From Allomuricauda sp. (GTDB lineage: Bacteria; Bacteroidota; Bacteroidia; Flavobacteriales; Flavobacteriaceae), in assembly GCA_003712125.1 (NCBI GenBank), contig RHLF01000002.1, positions 868,001 to 932,000 of the forward strand: a stretch of 64,000 nt of DNA, in the 5' to 3' direction. Each line of letters opens with the position of its first letter. Position 1 is the first letter of the stretch. Of the stretch, positions 44,761 through 54,524 are shown in pieces. The translations under genes and the position numbers were made by a program. Under the pieces are notes generated by a model. It had not been told where the DNA came from. It made no database searches and saw nothing but the letters and a program-made list of their open reading frames with translations.

Positions 44761-45825
44761 ATGGCAGGAAACTCTTTTGGACAACTATTTAGACTAACCA
44801 CATATGGGGAATCCCATGGTCTTTCCATTGGAGGTATCATTGATGGGTGTCCAGCTGGTGTTGCCATCGATTTAGATGCAGTGCAACACGAATTGAACCG
44901 TAGAAAACCTGGTCAATCGGCCATCGTTACCCAACGCAAAGAACCGGATACCGTGGAAATTCAATCAGGGGTGTTTGAAGGAAAAACAACAGGTACACCC
45001 ATTGGGTTTGTGATTAAAAACACCAACCAAAAGTCAAAGGATTACTCCCATATCAAGGATTCATACCGACCGTCACATGCCGATTTTGTGTATGATAAAA
45101 AGTATGGCTTTCGTGATTATCGTGGTGGCGGCCGTAGTTCTGCCCGTGAAACTGCCAGTCGGGTTGTTGCCGGCGCCTTTGCCAAACAATTTTTAGGTGA
45201 TGTTAAAATCAATGCCTTTGTTTCACAGGTTGGCGAAATGCAATTGAACAAGCCTTATCAAGACCTTGATTTTTCCAATATTGAATCCAATCCGGTGCGA
45301 TGTCCAGATGCCGAGATGGCCAAAAAGATGGAAGCCTATATCAAGACCATAAAGAAAGAAGGCGATACCGTTGGAGGAGTAATCACTTGTGTGGCCCAAA
45401 ATGTACCTATCGGTTTGGGTGAACCTGTCTTTGATAAATTGCATGCAGATTTGGGCAAGGCCATGCTATCGATCAATGCGGTAAAAGGCTTTGAGTACGG
45501 CAGTGGTTTTGCCGGTGTACGCATGAAGGGCAGCGAACACAACGATGCCTTTAATTCTGATGGCACCACAAAAACAAATCGAAGTGGAGGGGTGCAAGGG
45601 GGCATTAGTAACGGCATGGACATTTATTTTAATGTCGCATTTAAACCTGTGGCCACTGTATTGCAGGGGTATGAGACCATCGATAAAGCGGGTCAGACCA
45701 TCAAAACCCAGGGGAAAGGCCGACATGACCCGTGCGTTGTGCCAAGGGCGGTGCCCATAGTAGAGGCCATGACTGCCTTGGTATTGGCAGACCATACGCT
45801 TTTGTCACGTACGAATAAAATCTAA
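44761..45825 (+). CDS. aroC: Chorismate synthase
   Basis: A 354-residue chorismate synthase, the last enzyme of the shikimate route, converting EPSP to chorismate with reduced FMN as cofactor. The start [65 protein letters not shown] and [17 protein letters not shown] are all characteristic. Length fits the family. A weak GGCTT/AAGCC hairpin follows the stop; the symporter gene begins 59 bases later. Confidence 0.96.
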   Translation: MAGNSFGQLFRLTTYGESHGLSIGGIIDGCPAGVAIDLDAVQHELNRRKPGQSAIVTQRKEPDTVEIQSGVFEGKTTGTPIGFVIKNTNQKSKDYSHIKDSYRPSHADFVYDKKYGFRDYRGGGRSSARETASRVVAGAFAKQFLGDVKINAFVSQVGEMQLNKPYQDLDFSNIESNPVRCPDAEMAKKMEAYIKTIKKEGDTVGGVITCVAQNVPIGLGEPVFDKLHADLGKAMLSINAVKGFEYGSGFAGVRMKGSEHNDAFNSDGTTKTNRSGGVQGGISNGMDIYFNVAFKPVATVLQGYETIDKAGQTIKTQGKGRHDPCVVPRAVPIVEAMTALVLADHTLLSRTNKI

Positions 45826-45884
45826 AATCGCTTCCTAAGGCTTTTTCAAGCCAAAATAGTATCTTACCCTCTAAATAGTTTTTT

Positions 45885-47210
45885 ATGCGCAAACTAGAAC
45901 TGCACTGGCAGATTTTGATAGGTATGGTTTTGGGTATCCTGTTCGGATTTCTAATGACCGGTTTTGAATGGGGAAAAGAATTGGTTATGGATTGGGTCAG
46001 CCCCTTCGGAACCATATTTATCAAACTACTAAAGTTGATAGCAATTCCACTCATCCTAGCTTCACTTATCAAGGGTATTTCTGACTTGAAGGATATTTCT
46101 AAATTTAAGAACATCGGATTACGAACCATAGGAATTTATATTGGCACAACTACGGTGGCGATTATTTTGGGACTAATCTTGGTCAATGCCCTACAACCAG
46201 GAGATGGCATTTCAGAAGAGACCATCACAAAGTTGACGGAGACCTATGCTAGCGATAGTGGCGTTACGGCAAAGCTCGAAGAGGCCAACCGACAACGCAA
46301 TGTGGGTCCGCTTAAGTTTTTGGAAGATATGGTTCCGGATAATGCTGTTTCTGCACTCGGCAATAACCGTTTGATGCTTCAAGTGATCTTTTTTACCATA
46401 TTTATGGGCATCTCTATGTTGTTGATTGGTGAGAAACGGGCCAAACCACTAAAAGATTTCTTCGACTCCTTAAACGATGTGGTACTTAAAATGGTCGATC
46501 TGATCATGTTGATTGCCCCCTATGCGGTTTTTGCCTTGTTGGCCAATGTCGTGGTCTCATCAAGTGACCCCGAAATCTTATTGGCACTGTTGAAATATGC
46601 TGGTGTTGTGGTATTGGGGCTGCTCTTAATGATCGTGTTTTATTGCATATTGGTTTCCGTGTTGGCAAAAAAGAATCCCTTTTGGTTTTTAAAACAACTA
46701 AGCCCAGCTCAACTTTTGGCTTTTTCTACCAGCTCAAGTGCTGCTACGCTTCCCGTTACTATGGAACGGGTAGAAGAACATATTGGCGTTGATAAGGAGG
46801 TATCCAGTTTTGTGCTCCCGGTTGGCGCTACCATCAATATGGATGGCACCAGTCTGTATCAGGGGGTTGCCGCCGTATTTATCGCCCAGGCCTTGGCATT
46901 TGACCTTCCTTTGGGCGCGCAATTGACCATCGTATTGACAGCTTTATTGGCTTCCATAGGAACCGCTGCCGTACCAGGAGCCGGTATGGTCATGTTGGTC
47001 ATAGTTTTGGAATCCGTAGGTTTTCCGGCCGATAAGTATGCCGTGGGGCTTGCCTTGATTTTTGCTGTTGACCGCCCCTTAGACATGCTAAGAACCGTTA
47101 TCAATGTAACAGGTGATGCCACCGTTTCGACCATAGTGGCAAAGTCTGTTGGCAAACTTGGTGAACCCAAAGTCAAGAATTGGGACGACCATTATGACGA
47201 AGTAAAGTAA
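45885..47210 (+). CDS. Dicarboxylate/amino-acid:cation symporter (GltP/DAACS)
   Basis: A 441-residue sodium- or proton-coupled carrier for glutamate, aspartate or C4-dicarboxylates. Family marks are the hairpin-loop STSSSAATLPVTMERVE, VGATINMDGTSLYQGVAAVFIAQ and the last-helix DRPLDMLRTVINVTGDA. About eight transmembrane helices plus two re-entrant loops are visible. It stands 19 bases upstream of the ATP-grasp gene, so it is probably the first member of that operon and may supply an acidic amino acid to it (inference). Confidence 0.92.
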   Translation: MRKLELHWQILIGMVLGILFGFLMTGFEWGKELVMDWVSPFGTIFIKLLKLIAIPLILASLIKGISDLKDISKFKNIGLRTIGIYIGTTTVAIILGLILVNALQPGDGISEETITKLTETYASDSGVTAKLEEANRQRNVGPLKFLEDMVPDNAVSALGNNRLMLQVIFFTIFMGISMLLIGEKRAKPLKDFFDSLNDVVLKMVDLIMLIAPYAVFALLANVVVSSSDPEILLALLKYAGVVVLGLLLMIVFYCILVSVLAKKNPFWFLKQLSPAQLLAFSTSSSAATLPVTMERVEEHIGVDKEVSSFVLPVGATINMDGTSLYQGVAAVFIAQALAFDLPLGAQLTIVLTALLASIGTAAVPGAGMVMLVIVLESVGFPADKYAVGLALIFAVDRPLDMLRTVINVTGDATVSTIVAKSVGKLGEPKVKNWDDHYDEVK

Positions 47211-47229
47211 TCATCAAATTCAACGAGCC

Positions 47230-48261
47230 ATGAACATCTGTTTTTTAATGTACCCATGGGAGGAAATCGACGCCGAGAACGATACCAGCTTGGCCATGAT
47301 CCATGAATGTGTAAAAAGAAAGCACGGGGTTGCCCTCTGCACACCTGCGAATTTGACCATACGGAACAGTGTGACATCTGCCTTTTGTACGGTCATCAAT
47401 CGCATGGAGAAAGTGCCAAGTAGCCTAAAAAGCTTTTACAAACAGGCTTCGACGCGCGAAGAAATGCTGCCTTTGGCAGGATTTGACGTGATTTTTATGC
47501 GGGCGAACCCGCCCTTAGATCCCTTAATGCTCAACTTTTTGGATTCTGTGAAGGATGATGTGTTTATCATGAATTCGCTCCAAGGCCTTCGTGAGGCCAA
47601 CAATAAGTTGTACACGGCCGCATTCGGGGATAGCCACAGCAACATCATTCCGGTAACGCATGTATCCAAAAACAAGAATTACCTGGTCAAGCAGATCAAA
47701 GAATCAGCCGCAGACAAGATGATTTTAAAACCCTTGAATGGTTTTGGGGGTTCGGGGGTGATATTGATTGAAAAGTCTGCCATGAGCAACATAAAATCAC
47801 TTCTTGATTTTTATGTAACCAACTCAGATGGAACCTCTAACTATGTGATTCTTCAAGAATATATTGAAGGAGCTGACCAGGGCGATATACGCATTCTCTT
47901 GTTGAATGGAGAGCCCATTGGGGCGATGCGCCGAAGACCGGGAAGCGATGACCATCGATCAAATGTTTCTGCCGGAGGTTCCGTTGAAAAGCACAGTTTG
48001 ACCAAGCAAGAAAAGGCCCTCTGCAAACAAATTGGTCCCAAATTGGTCAAAGACGGCCTCTTTTTTGTGGGTATTGATGTTATTGGCGGCAAATTGGTCG
48101 AGGTGAATGTCATGTCACCAGGCGGTGTCACCTATATGAATAAGGTATATAAAACCAAAATCCAATGTCAGGTTATCGACTTCATCGAAAGCAAGGTATT
48201 GGATAAACTACAAGCCTTCGACAGGCGATCACGACTGCGAAAAGAGGTTGAGGATGCTTAA
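47230..48261 (+). CDS. ATP-grasp ligase (glutathione-synthetase/RimK-like)
   Basis: A 343-residue ATP-grasp protein related to GshB and RimK, which form peptide-like amide bonds through an acylphosphate. The ATP-binding lysine block MILKPLNGFGGSGVILIE lies near 160-177, LQEYIEGADQGDIRILLLNGEPIGAMRR near 215-240, and FVGIDVIGGKLVEVNVMSPGGVTYMN carries the metal-binding Glu and Asn. A glutathione-synthetase role is possible, but GshA and other glutathione genes are not nearby; the adjacent amidohydrolase and peptidase suggest a different amide product. Stop overlaps the next start by eight bases. Confidence 0.85.
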   Translation: MNICFLMYPWEEIDAENDTSLAMIHECVKRKHGVALCTPANLTIRNSVTSAFCTVINRMEKVPSSLKSFYKQASTREEMLPLAGFDVIFMRANPPLDPLMLNFLDSVKDDVFIMNSLQGLREANNKLYTAAFGDSHSNIIPVTHVSKNKNYLVKQIKESAADKMILKPLNGFGGSGVILIEKSAMSNIKSLLDFYVTNSDGTSNYVILQEYIEGADQGDIRILLLNGEPIGAMRRRPGSDDHRSNVSAGGSVEKHSLTKQEKALCKQIGPKLVKDGLFFVGIDVIGGKLVEVNVMSPGGVTYMNKVYKTKIQCQVIDFIESKVLDKLQAFDRRSRLRKEVEDA

Positions 48262-49078
48262 ATTGACCGTTGCCGAAATAATTGCCAAGATTCAAAAAGG
48301 CGAAGTTTTCGAAGCAGTTTCGGCCGATTATTCCTTTTCCATCAAAATTGAATCCTACGTCAATTATGTGTGTGGGGCGGTGCATGATGGACATCAATTT
48401 AGAAAATCACTTTGGGAGGTATGTTGGCATTCTGAGTATGAACGCTGGTATGAAGAAGATCCCTGCACCCTACAAATGGTGCAATCACATCCAATAGTTA
48501 TCGCAGGAAGGGACAGCAGGTTCGAATATGACTTGAATCGCGCCGAAGATACCGCCATCTATACCGATGCCTGGGGAAAGGAACTTTGGAAATTTCCGTT
48601 AGACCAAGAAACCAAAGAGGTAGGCCTCAAAAAGCATCGTGATTTTTACAAAGTGGTCGGGGCCCTGATGCAAAAACTGGAATCCCTTCACGAAAATGTG
48701 GTGGTTTTTGATATGCACAGTTACAATTGGAAACGATGGGAGCGGGAAGTACCTACCTGGAATCTAGGAACCGCCAATATTGATGCTGACCGCTTTGGTA
48801 CCATCGCCAAAAGTTGGAGCGACAAGCTCGGCACCATGCAACTGCCCAATGGGATCAAATCAACATCGGCCATTAATGACACCTTTCAAGGCAACGGTTA
48901 TTTTTTGAAGTACATCACCCAGAACTTTAAAAACACCTTGGTTTTGGCTACCGAAATCGCCAAGGTATACTGTGATGAATACACCGGCGTTATTTATCCA
49001 GAAGTTGTCGCTGCCGTTGCAGCACAATTAACGGAATTGATACCTTTGCAGGCAACGGAATTTGAAAAAAGTGTATGA
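48254..49078 (+). CDS. N-formylglutamate-amidohydrolase-family protein
   Basis: A 274-residue protein with the FGase fold, which in known enzymes hydrolyses N-formylglutamate with a bound zinc. Visible are AVHDGHQFR near 37-45, AGRDSRFEYDLNRAEDTA, VVVFDMHSYNWKRW near 150 and PNGIKSTSAINDTFQGNGYFLKY. Metal-binding His and Asp candidates are kept, but it is not in a histidine-utilisation operon. ATG at 48254 was chosen over TTG 48248. It overlaps the ATP-grasp gene by eight bases and the DUF1704 gene by four, implying tight functional coupling. Confidence 0.82.
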   Translation: MLKLTVAEIIAKIQKGEVFEAVSADYSFSIKIESYVNYVCGAVHDGHQFRKSLWEVCWHSEYERWYEEDPCTLQMVQSHPIVIAGRDSRFEYDLNRAEDTAIYTDAWGKELWKFPLDQETKEVGLKKHRDFYKVVGALMQKLESLHENVVVFDMHSYNWKRWEREVPTWNLGTANIDADRFGTIAKSWSDKLGTMQLPNGIKSTSAINDTFQGNGYFLKYITQNFKNTLVLATEIAKVYCDEYTGVIYPEVVAAVAAQLTELIPLQATEFEKSV

Positions 49079-50247
49079 TCCAAGAAAAAGTTAGCGCCAG
49101 ACTCCAAAAACAGTATGCCGCACTTTTCGAAATAGATGCCAACCTTGACCGCTTGATACGGCGCATTGAGTTGCTCAGCTATGTGAATCCCATCAACATA
49201 GAAAAAGAAAAGCAACGCTTCTTCGCCTCAAAATACACACACGAACCTGAATTTAAATACCCCAAGGTCAAGTTCAATCCCTTTAAACTACAGCGGTTGT
49301 TTTTTGCGCAACGGTTGGAACGCATTGAAGATGATACCATCCGTACCATGTATAAGGATGTGATCAACTATTACTCCAATATGATCCAATGCATTGAGAC
49401 CATAGGGCTAGCTAAGAGTTTTTATTTCAATTCGTTGAGTGTTTACGGTACCCCAACTGAACGCGATGTGCAGAATGCCCAGTTTATTTTGCATTATCCC
49501 GATGAGCCCATGGGCAGTGATATGGAGCAGGTATATAGCCCCTTGGAGGCTGCAGACTATTTTGCAGACTTTGCCAGCCGCTACAGCTTTCCCCTAAACA
49601 TAAAATTTTCAACTCATATTGCCGCTGAGGCCATGGTCAGCAACAGTTCACAGACCCTTTTGGTGAAAAAGAATGTGAAGTTTAGCAAGAACCAATTACT
49701 GACCCTCGCCAACCATGAAATTGGGGTGCATTTGGTGACCACGTACAACGGTTTGCAACAACCCCTGAAGATTTTGTCGAACGGACTTCCCAAAAATGTG
49801 GAGACCCAGGAAGGCCTGGCCGTTTTTAGTGAATATATGGGTGGGGCACTGACCTTAAAACGACTAAAGGAATTGGCATATCGCGTAATGGCCTCTGACA
49901 GTTTGATAAAAGGCTACAGTTTTGCCGACACCTTTGATTTGATCCACAACAAATACAAACTCAATAGAAACGAGGCCTTTACCATTACCCTACGCGCCCA
50001 TAGGGGCGGAGGTTTTACCAAAGACCGCCTGTACTTGAGTGGCCTGCGAAAAATATACAAGCGTTACCAGGCTGAGGAGTCGATGGATATTTTGCTTTCG
50101 GGAAAGGTGGCTTTGGCCGATGAACCCAATATCCGGTATTTAAGAAAATTGGGCTTGGCCCTTCCCATTTCGCACCAAAGCTTCTCCTTTGAGCAAAAAT
50201 TGAATACCAATAGCACCTTGGATTTTATTTTGAACAATCTGAAGTGA
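49075..50247 (+). CDS. DUF1704 (QEGLA-motif, MATCAP-like) metallopeptidase
   Basis: A 390-residue predicted zinc carboxypeptidase of the DUF1704 family, called flavohemoglobin expression-modulating QEGLA motif protein in annotations. The metal motif ANHEIGVHLV, with HExxxH spacing (about 214-219), is followed by TQEGLAVFSEY (about 244-254), where the Glu is the third ligand. The eukaryotic relatives MATCAP remove the C-terminal tyrosine from tubulin. The ATG overlaps the previous stop (ATGA). It is last of the cassette; its stop is directly against the stop of the convergent DCC gene, leaving no terminator space. Confidence 0.85.
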   Translation: MIQEKVSARLQKQYAALFEIDANLDRLIRRIELLSYVNPINIEKEKQRFFASKYTHEPEFKYPKVKFNPFKLQRLFFAQRLERIEDDTIRTMYKDVINYYSNMIQCIETIGLAKSFYFNSLSVYGTPTERDVQNAQFILHYPDEPMGSDMEQVYSPLEAADYFADFASRYSFPLNIKFSTHIAAEAMVSNSSQTLLVKKNVKFSKNQLLTLANHEIGVHLVTTYNGLQQPLKILSNGLPKNVETQEGLAVFSEYMGGALTLKRLKELAYRVMASDSLIKGYSFADTFDLIHNKYKLNRNEAFTITLRAHRGGGFTKDRLYLSGLRKIYKRYQAEESMDILLSGKVALADEPNIRYLRKLGLALPISHQSFSFEQKLNTNSTLDFILNNLK

Positions 50248-50655
50248 TCAGCCCAAAAATTTTGATTGTAACTCAGGGGTAGGGATCATACACTGGTCCT
50301 GTCTGCCAAACCAACGGTAGCGGTTTCGAGCAATCGTATCGTACAGCCAATTGCGAAGGGAGGTGGGTACCCATTTAAAGATCTTGAAAAGGGGCCATAA
50401 CCCTCCTAGATCACCTGCAATTTCCAAAGCTGCATCCGATTTGATATAGTAGGCCAAACCGGGTTCAACCAATATGATGGAATCAACCTTGGCCGTGTCA
50501 ATGTTTCGTTCTTCCACCAATTGTTGCCCGATGTTGCTTTGTAAAGCGGCATAGCGGAAAACGTCTTTTTTGTCGCGCTTGATGATAAATTGAACCACGC
50601 CATTACAAAGGTTACAAACCCCGTCGAATAGGATAATTTTTTTACCGTCTTCCAT
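50248..50655 (-). CDS. DCC-family (DUF393) thiol-disulfide oxidoreductase-like protein
   Basis: A 135-residue thioredoxin-like protein of the DUF393 family, named for the DxxCxxC motif; here FDGVCNLCNGVVQF is at residues 10-23. YRYAALQS-like FRYAALQSN, LYDTIARNRYRWFGRQDQCMIP near the end is typical. Function in vivo is unknown; a thiol-dependent role is assumed. Stop meets the stop of the convergent DUF1704 gene with no gap. Confidence 0.88.
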   Translation of the reverse strand: MEDGKKIILFDGVCNLCNGVVQFIIKRDKKDVFRYAALQSNIGQQLVEERNIDTAKVDSIILVEPGLAYYIKSDAALEIAGDLGGLWPLFKIFKWVPTSLRNWLYDTIARNRYRWFGRQDQCMIPTPELQSKFLG

Positions 50656-50763
50656 GTGTTCTTTTGCCTAGCCAAGGGATGCTCTCATTACACCTCCCTT
50701 GATCCCTCCATTTAGGAGGGACATTACGCAAAGATACCACAGGTACCAAGGACTACCTAGATT

Positions 50764-51450
50764 TTATAAGGTATTTAAGAAACCTGTTAGATCCGTTTCC
50801 TTATCCAGGCCCAATTTCTTTTTGAGGCGGTATTTTGATTTGAGAATGCTGTCAGGCAACACGTTCATCGTGGCCGCAATTTCCTTGGTGGTCAGGTTCA
50901 TGCGAAGAAAGGCGGCTAATCGGATTTCCTTTTCCGAAATATCGGTATAGAGCGTCTTCAGCTTCTGGTCAAAGTCGTTATGCACCTCTGAAAAATAGGT
51001 TTTAAAGGTCTCCCAATCCTTATCGGAGGCCTTTTCCTTTTTCAACAACATTACAATACGGCGGAACTCCATCTTGAACTTGTCGGGCGAGCTTTTGAGG
51101 TTCTCCAAATTCTCCTTCAGTTCTTCCAAAAAAGTGTTTTTCTGTACCAAATGCAGGGTCTGGCTGGCCAGTTCCTTTTTCTTATGTGCGATTTCCTGTT
51201 TGTAAATTTCCTCTTGCTTCTCGCGGGCAATGCGGTTCTTTTTGATCCGCTGGCGGTACCCGAACACGGAAAGGCCAAATAGGGCTAGGGCAGAGGCCAT
51301 ACCACCGGCATATAAACCTTTTCTCAGGTTGCTGATTTCCACTTCTTGGTTTAAGGTTTTGATTTCTTCTTCCTGTAAGGCAAGATCAGCTTCTTTTTTT
51401 TCAGTCTCGTAAATAATTTGAAGTTCTCGAAAACGATTCGCATTTTCAAT
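50764..51450. repeat. Direct repeat A: conserved C-terminal module of TPR regulator 1
   Basis: About 690 bases that encode the linker, membrane helix, coiled coil and HTH are nearly identical at DNA level to 52644-53330 and 54521-55210. The similarity starts abruptly at the ETEKKEA-encoding region and runs to the stop codon. Confidence 0.8.
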
Positions 51451-52647
51451 ATTAAAGATGCTGTCGTTCATACGTTTGTGATTTTGATAAGAAGTTAGTG
51501 CAACTGCCGGTTGGCCAAGTTTTGACATGAGGGTAGATTGCAAAAGATAGGCCTTGCTTTTAAGGCCGAAACCTATTTCGCTTTCCGTGTTTTGTAGCAA
51601 TTCCTTAAGCAACTCACCTGCTTTGGTGGTTTGACCCCGTTCCAAATAAATCTCAGCCAGACCCAGTCGGGCCTGAAAACCTTGATCTTTGTTTCCCGTT
51701 GAGTCCGAAATTACTTGAGATTTTAAAAAGTTTTCCTCCGCATCCGCAAACCTGCCCTGATGATGGTAAAATTCACCTTGTATCAAATAGGCAAGCGATT
51801 CGTAAAAAGGCCCCTTGATTTTCTTGGCAATCGTAATACTTTCCTTCAAAAGTGAATCTGCTTCTAACTGTTTTTCAGGCCTTTTAAAAAGTAGCGCGGC
51901 CAGGTTGGTCATGTTCAGCGATTGATAATGCTTATCATTTTTCCTTTTATAAAGTTCTATGGCACTTCTATAATAGGGTTCGGCCGAACTGCTGTCCTTC
52001 ATCTTCACATAGTTATGCGCTATTGAAGCATTGGCGTCACTCCACCGAAGGGAGTCTTTTAAGGATTCAAAAATTTTTGCTGCGGAAATTGCGTTTTCCA
52101 AGGCCAGTTGGTAATAGCCTTGATTACCACGAATCACTCCTATGCTGTGATACACGCTCCCTAGGCCAGAACGATCATCTACGGCACTAAAATGTACTTT
52201 GGCCCTTTCAGAAAAGAATAGGGCACTATCTAGCATCCCTAGTTTATTGTAATTCTGCGAAATATTCAATTCCATGGCAGCGGAGGTTGCCGTCTCTCCT
52301 TTTTGCTCGCTTAACTCTAGTGTTTTCTTGTAGTAGGATGTTGATTTGGCCATGTCATCGTAGTAATAATAGGCAATGCCTTTACGCTGATAACCCGTGG
52401 CAAGAATCGGAATGTTATTCAATTCTTTTCCCAATGCAATGATTGAATCACTTATTAGTAAGGCTTTATCTACATCGTTATTGATGTGTGCTCTCCAAAG
52501 ATTGACCAGAATGGGGGCTCTTGAAGAATCTCTGGGTGTTGCCTGCAAAAGGTTGGTAAGACTATCAATTTTCTGACGATTGGAGCCATATTGTGCACTA
52601 AGAGACACATAAAAAGTAAATAAAATTAGAACGCTATAATGTTTCAT
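50764..52647 (-). CDS. Transmembrane TPR regulator with C-terminal LuxR-like HTH (copy 1)
   Basis: A 627-residue one-component regulator: signal (MKHYSVLILFTFYVSLSAQ), periplasmic tetratricopeptide-type helical repeats (about 25-395), one membrane helix (GGMASALALFGLSVFGY, about 430), a cytoplasmic coiled coil (REKQEEIYKQEIAHKKKELA) and a C-terminal helix-turn-helix SEKEIRLAAFLRMNLTTKEIAATMN. The likely mode is sensing by the TPR domain outside, with DNA binding inside. The C-terminal ~225 residues are almost identical to those of the next two genes, while the N-terminal TPR part differs strongly. Third and last in the operon from 56401; start overlaps the previous stop by four bases. Confidence 0.85.
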   Translation of the reverse strand: MKHYSVLILFTFYVSLSAQYGSNRQKIDSLTNLLQATPRDSSRAPILVNLWRAHINNDVDKALLISDSIIALGKELNNIPILATGYQRKGIAYYYYDDMAKSTSYYKKTLELSEQKGETATSAAMELNISQNYNKLGMLDSALFFSERAKVHFSAVDDRSGLGSVYHSIGVIRGNQGYYQLALENAISAAKIFESLKDSLRWSDANASIAHNYVKMKDSSSAEPYYRSAIELYKRKNDKHYQSLNMTNLAALLFKRPEKQLEADSLLKESITIAKKIKGPFYESLAYLIQGEFYHHQGRFADAEENFLKSQVISDSTGNKDQGFQARLGLAEIYLERGQTTKAGELLKELLQNTESEIGFGLKSKAYLLQSTLMSKLGQPAVALTSYQNHKRMNDSIFNIENANRFRELQIIYETEKKEADLALQEEEIKTLNQEVEISNLRKGLYAGGMASALALFGLSVFGYRQRIKKNRIAREKQEEIYKQEIAHKKKELASQTLHLVQKNTFLEELKENLENLKSSPDKFKMEFRRIVMLLKKEKASDKDWETFKTYFSEVHNDFDQKLKTLYTDISEKEIRLAAFLRMNLTTKEIAATMNVLPDSILKSKYRLKKKLGLDKETDLTGFLNTL

Positions 52648-53330
52648 AGGGTATTTAAAAAGGTAGTTAGGTCAGTTTCCTTATCCAAGCCCAGTTTCTT
52701 TTTAAGGCGGTATTTTGATTTGAGAATGCTGTCAGGTAACACGTTCATCGTGGCAGCAATTTCCTTGGTGGTCAGGTTCATGCGAAGAAAGGCGGCCAAT
52801 CGGATTTCCTTCTCCGAAATATCGGCATAGAGCGTCTTCAGCTTCTGGTCAAAGTTGTTGTGCACCTCTGAAAAATAGGTTTTAAAGGTCTCCCAATCTT
52901 TGTCGGAGGCCTTTTCTTTTTTGAGCAACATCACAATACGGCGAAACTCCATTTTGAACTTGTCTGGCGAACTTTTGAGGTTCTCCAAATTCTCCTTCAG
53001 CTCCTCTAAAAAGGTGTTTTTCTGCACCAAATGAAGCGTCTGGCTCGCCAGTTCCTTTTTCTTATGGGCAATTTCCTGTTTGTAAATTTCCTCTTGCTTT
53101 TCGCGGGCGACACGGTTCTTTTTGATCCGCTGGCGGTACCCGAAAACAGAGAGCCCAAATAGGGCTAGGGCAGAGGCCATACCTCCTGCATACAGACCTT
53201 TTCGCAGGTTACTGATTTCAACCTCTTGGTTTAGGGTCTGTATTTCCTTTTCTTGTAAGGCGAGGGCGGCTTCCTTTTTTTCGGTTTCATAAATGGTTTG
53301 TAATTCGTTTACTCGGTTTTTGGTTTCTTT
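52644..53330. repeat. Direct repeat B: conserved C-terminal module of TPR regulator 2
   Basis: Second copy of the module described at 50764-51450. Most differences are third-position changes, as seen by comparing the aligned lines for the HTH and coiled coil. Confidence 0.8.
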
Positions 53331-54524
53331 ACCATAGATGCTATCACTTTTCTCTTTTTGTAATTCTAAATATTTGATTGCCTCCACCAAGTTGTTTGTT
53401 TCTTTATTTGCGCGATAAAGAATTTCGAAACTTCGATTAACACCGACCTCGATATCTAAAGAGTCGCATAGTTTTAAAGCCTCCAAACTGTAATTGATCG
53501 CCTGATTAAATTCCCTTTTTTGCAAATAGAGTTCACCTAGATCTAACAATAGAATTTGTTTACTAAATCCAGAATTAATTTTATTGGCTATCGCTAAGCT
53601 TTTTTGATAAATACGTTCTGCATTATCAAAATCTTTCGATAAAAATTTTATGTTCCCAAACTCGTTCAATGAAGTTGTTAATAGAATAGAATCATTCATT
53701 TGCTCAGCTAACGTTATGGCTTTTTTGATATTTACCTCGGCACTGTCCTTTTGGAAGGGTTTTTTGTTATATAAAATGGTAAGTCCTTCATAAGCCAAAG
53801 CCAAAGTATAGTTTGAATTATACTGTTTAAAGATGGGGATAGATTCATAGTAATACTTTAATGCCTCCTCACGATTATTTAATGATTCATGAACACATGC
53901 AACTACATAACACCCCTTTGCATAGCCTACTTCATCACCAAGTTTTTTGAAAATTTCAGCTGATTTCAGTCCATTTTTTAAGGATAGTTGAAAATAGCCT
54001 TGCTCTAAATATATAGAACTGTTTAGCAGATAGGTAGATCCTAGTTTTAATGAATCTCCAAGCGCAATCAAAGCTTTTTCAGTTATGTTATTGTAGTAAA
54101 CCGCACTGTCATATTTGGATTGAAAAAAATAATCCCTTGCAATATTGCTAGTAGCTAGCACCTCTTCTTTTTTCAAATCATTACCCTTGAAAATCTCGAA
54201 GGACTTTTTGAACTCGTTTGAAGATTTTTCAAATTCACTTAATTGAGAATAAATTGCCCCTCTATACAAATGACCAAGACCCAATCCTTTAGGGTACTTT
54301 AATTCATTTGATAGGGTTATAACTTGATTCGCATAATCCATTGACTTATCCGTATCATTATCTAAATAATATTTCCAAATTCTTTCAAGTGTTCTTATTT
54401 TATTGGTATCAGCCCTAGAACTCTTGGCATCAGACAATATACTATCAATGTTGGTAAAGGATTGAGAGAAAGTAAAAAAGGGAATGCTAAAAGCGAAAAA
54501 AAGTATTTGACTAATATTTTTCAT
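52644..54524 (-). CDS. Transmembrane TPR regulator with LuxR-like HTH (copy 2)
   Basis: A 626-residue paralogue of the neighbouring genes: signal peptide ending FTFSQ, TPR-type periplasmic half with its own sequence (SKYDSAVYYNNITEKALIAL, EEALKYYYESIPIFKQY), one membrane helix, coiled coil and HTH. Differences in the C-terminal ~225 residues from copy 1 are only a handful (for example NRVAREK against NRIAREK and HNNFDQ against HNDFDQ). Both ends overlap the neighbours by four bases. The N-terminal half has lower GC content than the rest and many AT-rich codons, unlike the C-terminal half. Confidence 0.85.
   Translation of the reverse strand: MKNISQILFFAFSIPFFTFSQSFTNIDSILSDAKSSRADTNKIRTLERIWKYYLDNDTDKSMDYANQVITLSNELKYPKGLGLGHLYRGAIYSQLSEFEKSSNEFKKSFEIFKGNDLKKEEVLATSNIARDYFFQSKYDSAVYYNNITEKALIALGDSLKLGSTYLLNSSIYLEQGYFQLSLKNGLKSAEIFKKLGDEVGYAKGCYVVACVHESLNNREEALKYYYESIPIFKQYNSNYTLALAYEGLTILYNKKPFQKDSAEVNIKKAITLAEQMNDSILLTTSLNEFGNIKFLSKDFDNAERIYQKSLAIANKINSGFSKQILLLDLGELYLQKREFNQAINYSLEALKLCDSLDIEVGVNRSFEILYRANKETNNLVEAIKYLELQKEKSDSIYGKETKNRVNELQTIYETEKKEAALALQEKEIQTLNQEVEISNLRKGLYAGGMASALALFGLSVFGYRQRIKKNRVAREKQEEIYKQEIAHKKKELASQTLHLVQKNTFLEELKENLENLKSSPDKFKMEFRRIVMLLKKEKASDKDWETFKTYFSEVHNNFDQKLKTLYADISEKEIRLAAFLRMNLTTKEIAATMNVLPDSILKSKYRLKKKLGLDKETDLTTFLNTL

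Noticed and set aside
45840-45860. GGCTT/AAGCC hairpin after aroC as terminator
   Set aside because: Five base pairs and no proper U-run; could be chance.
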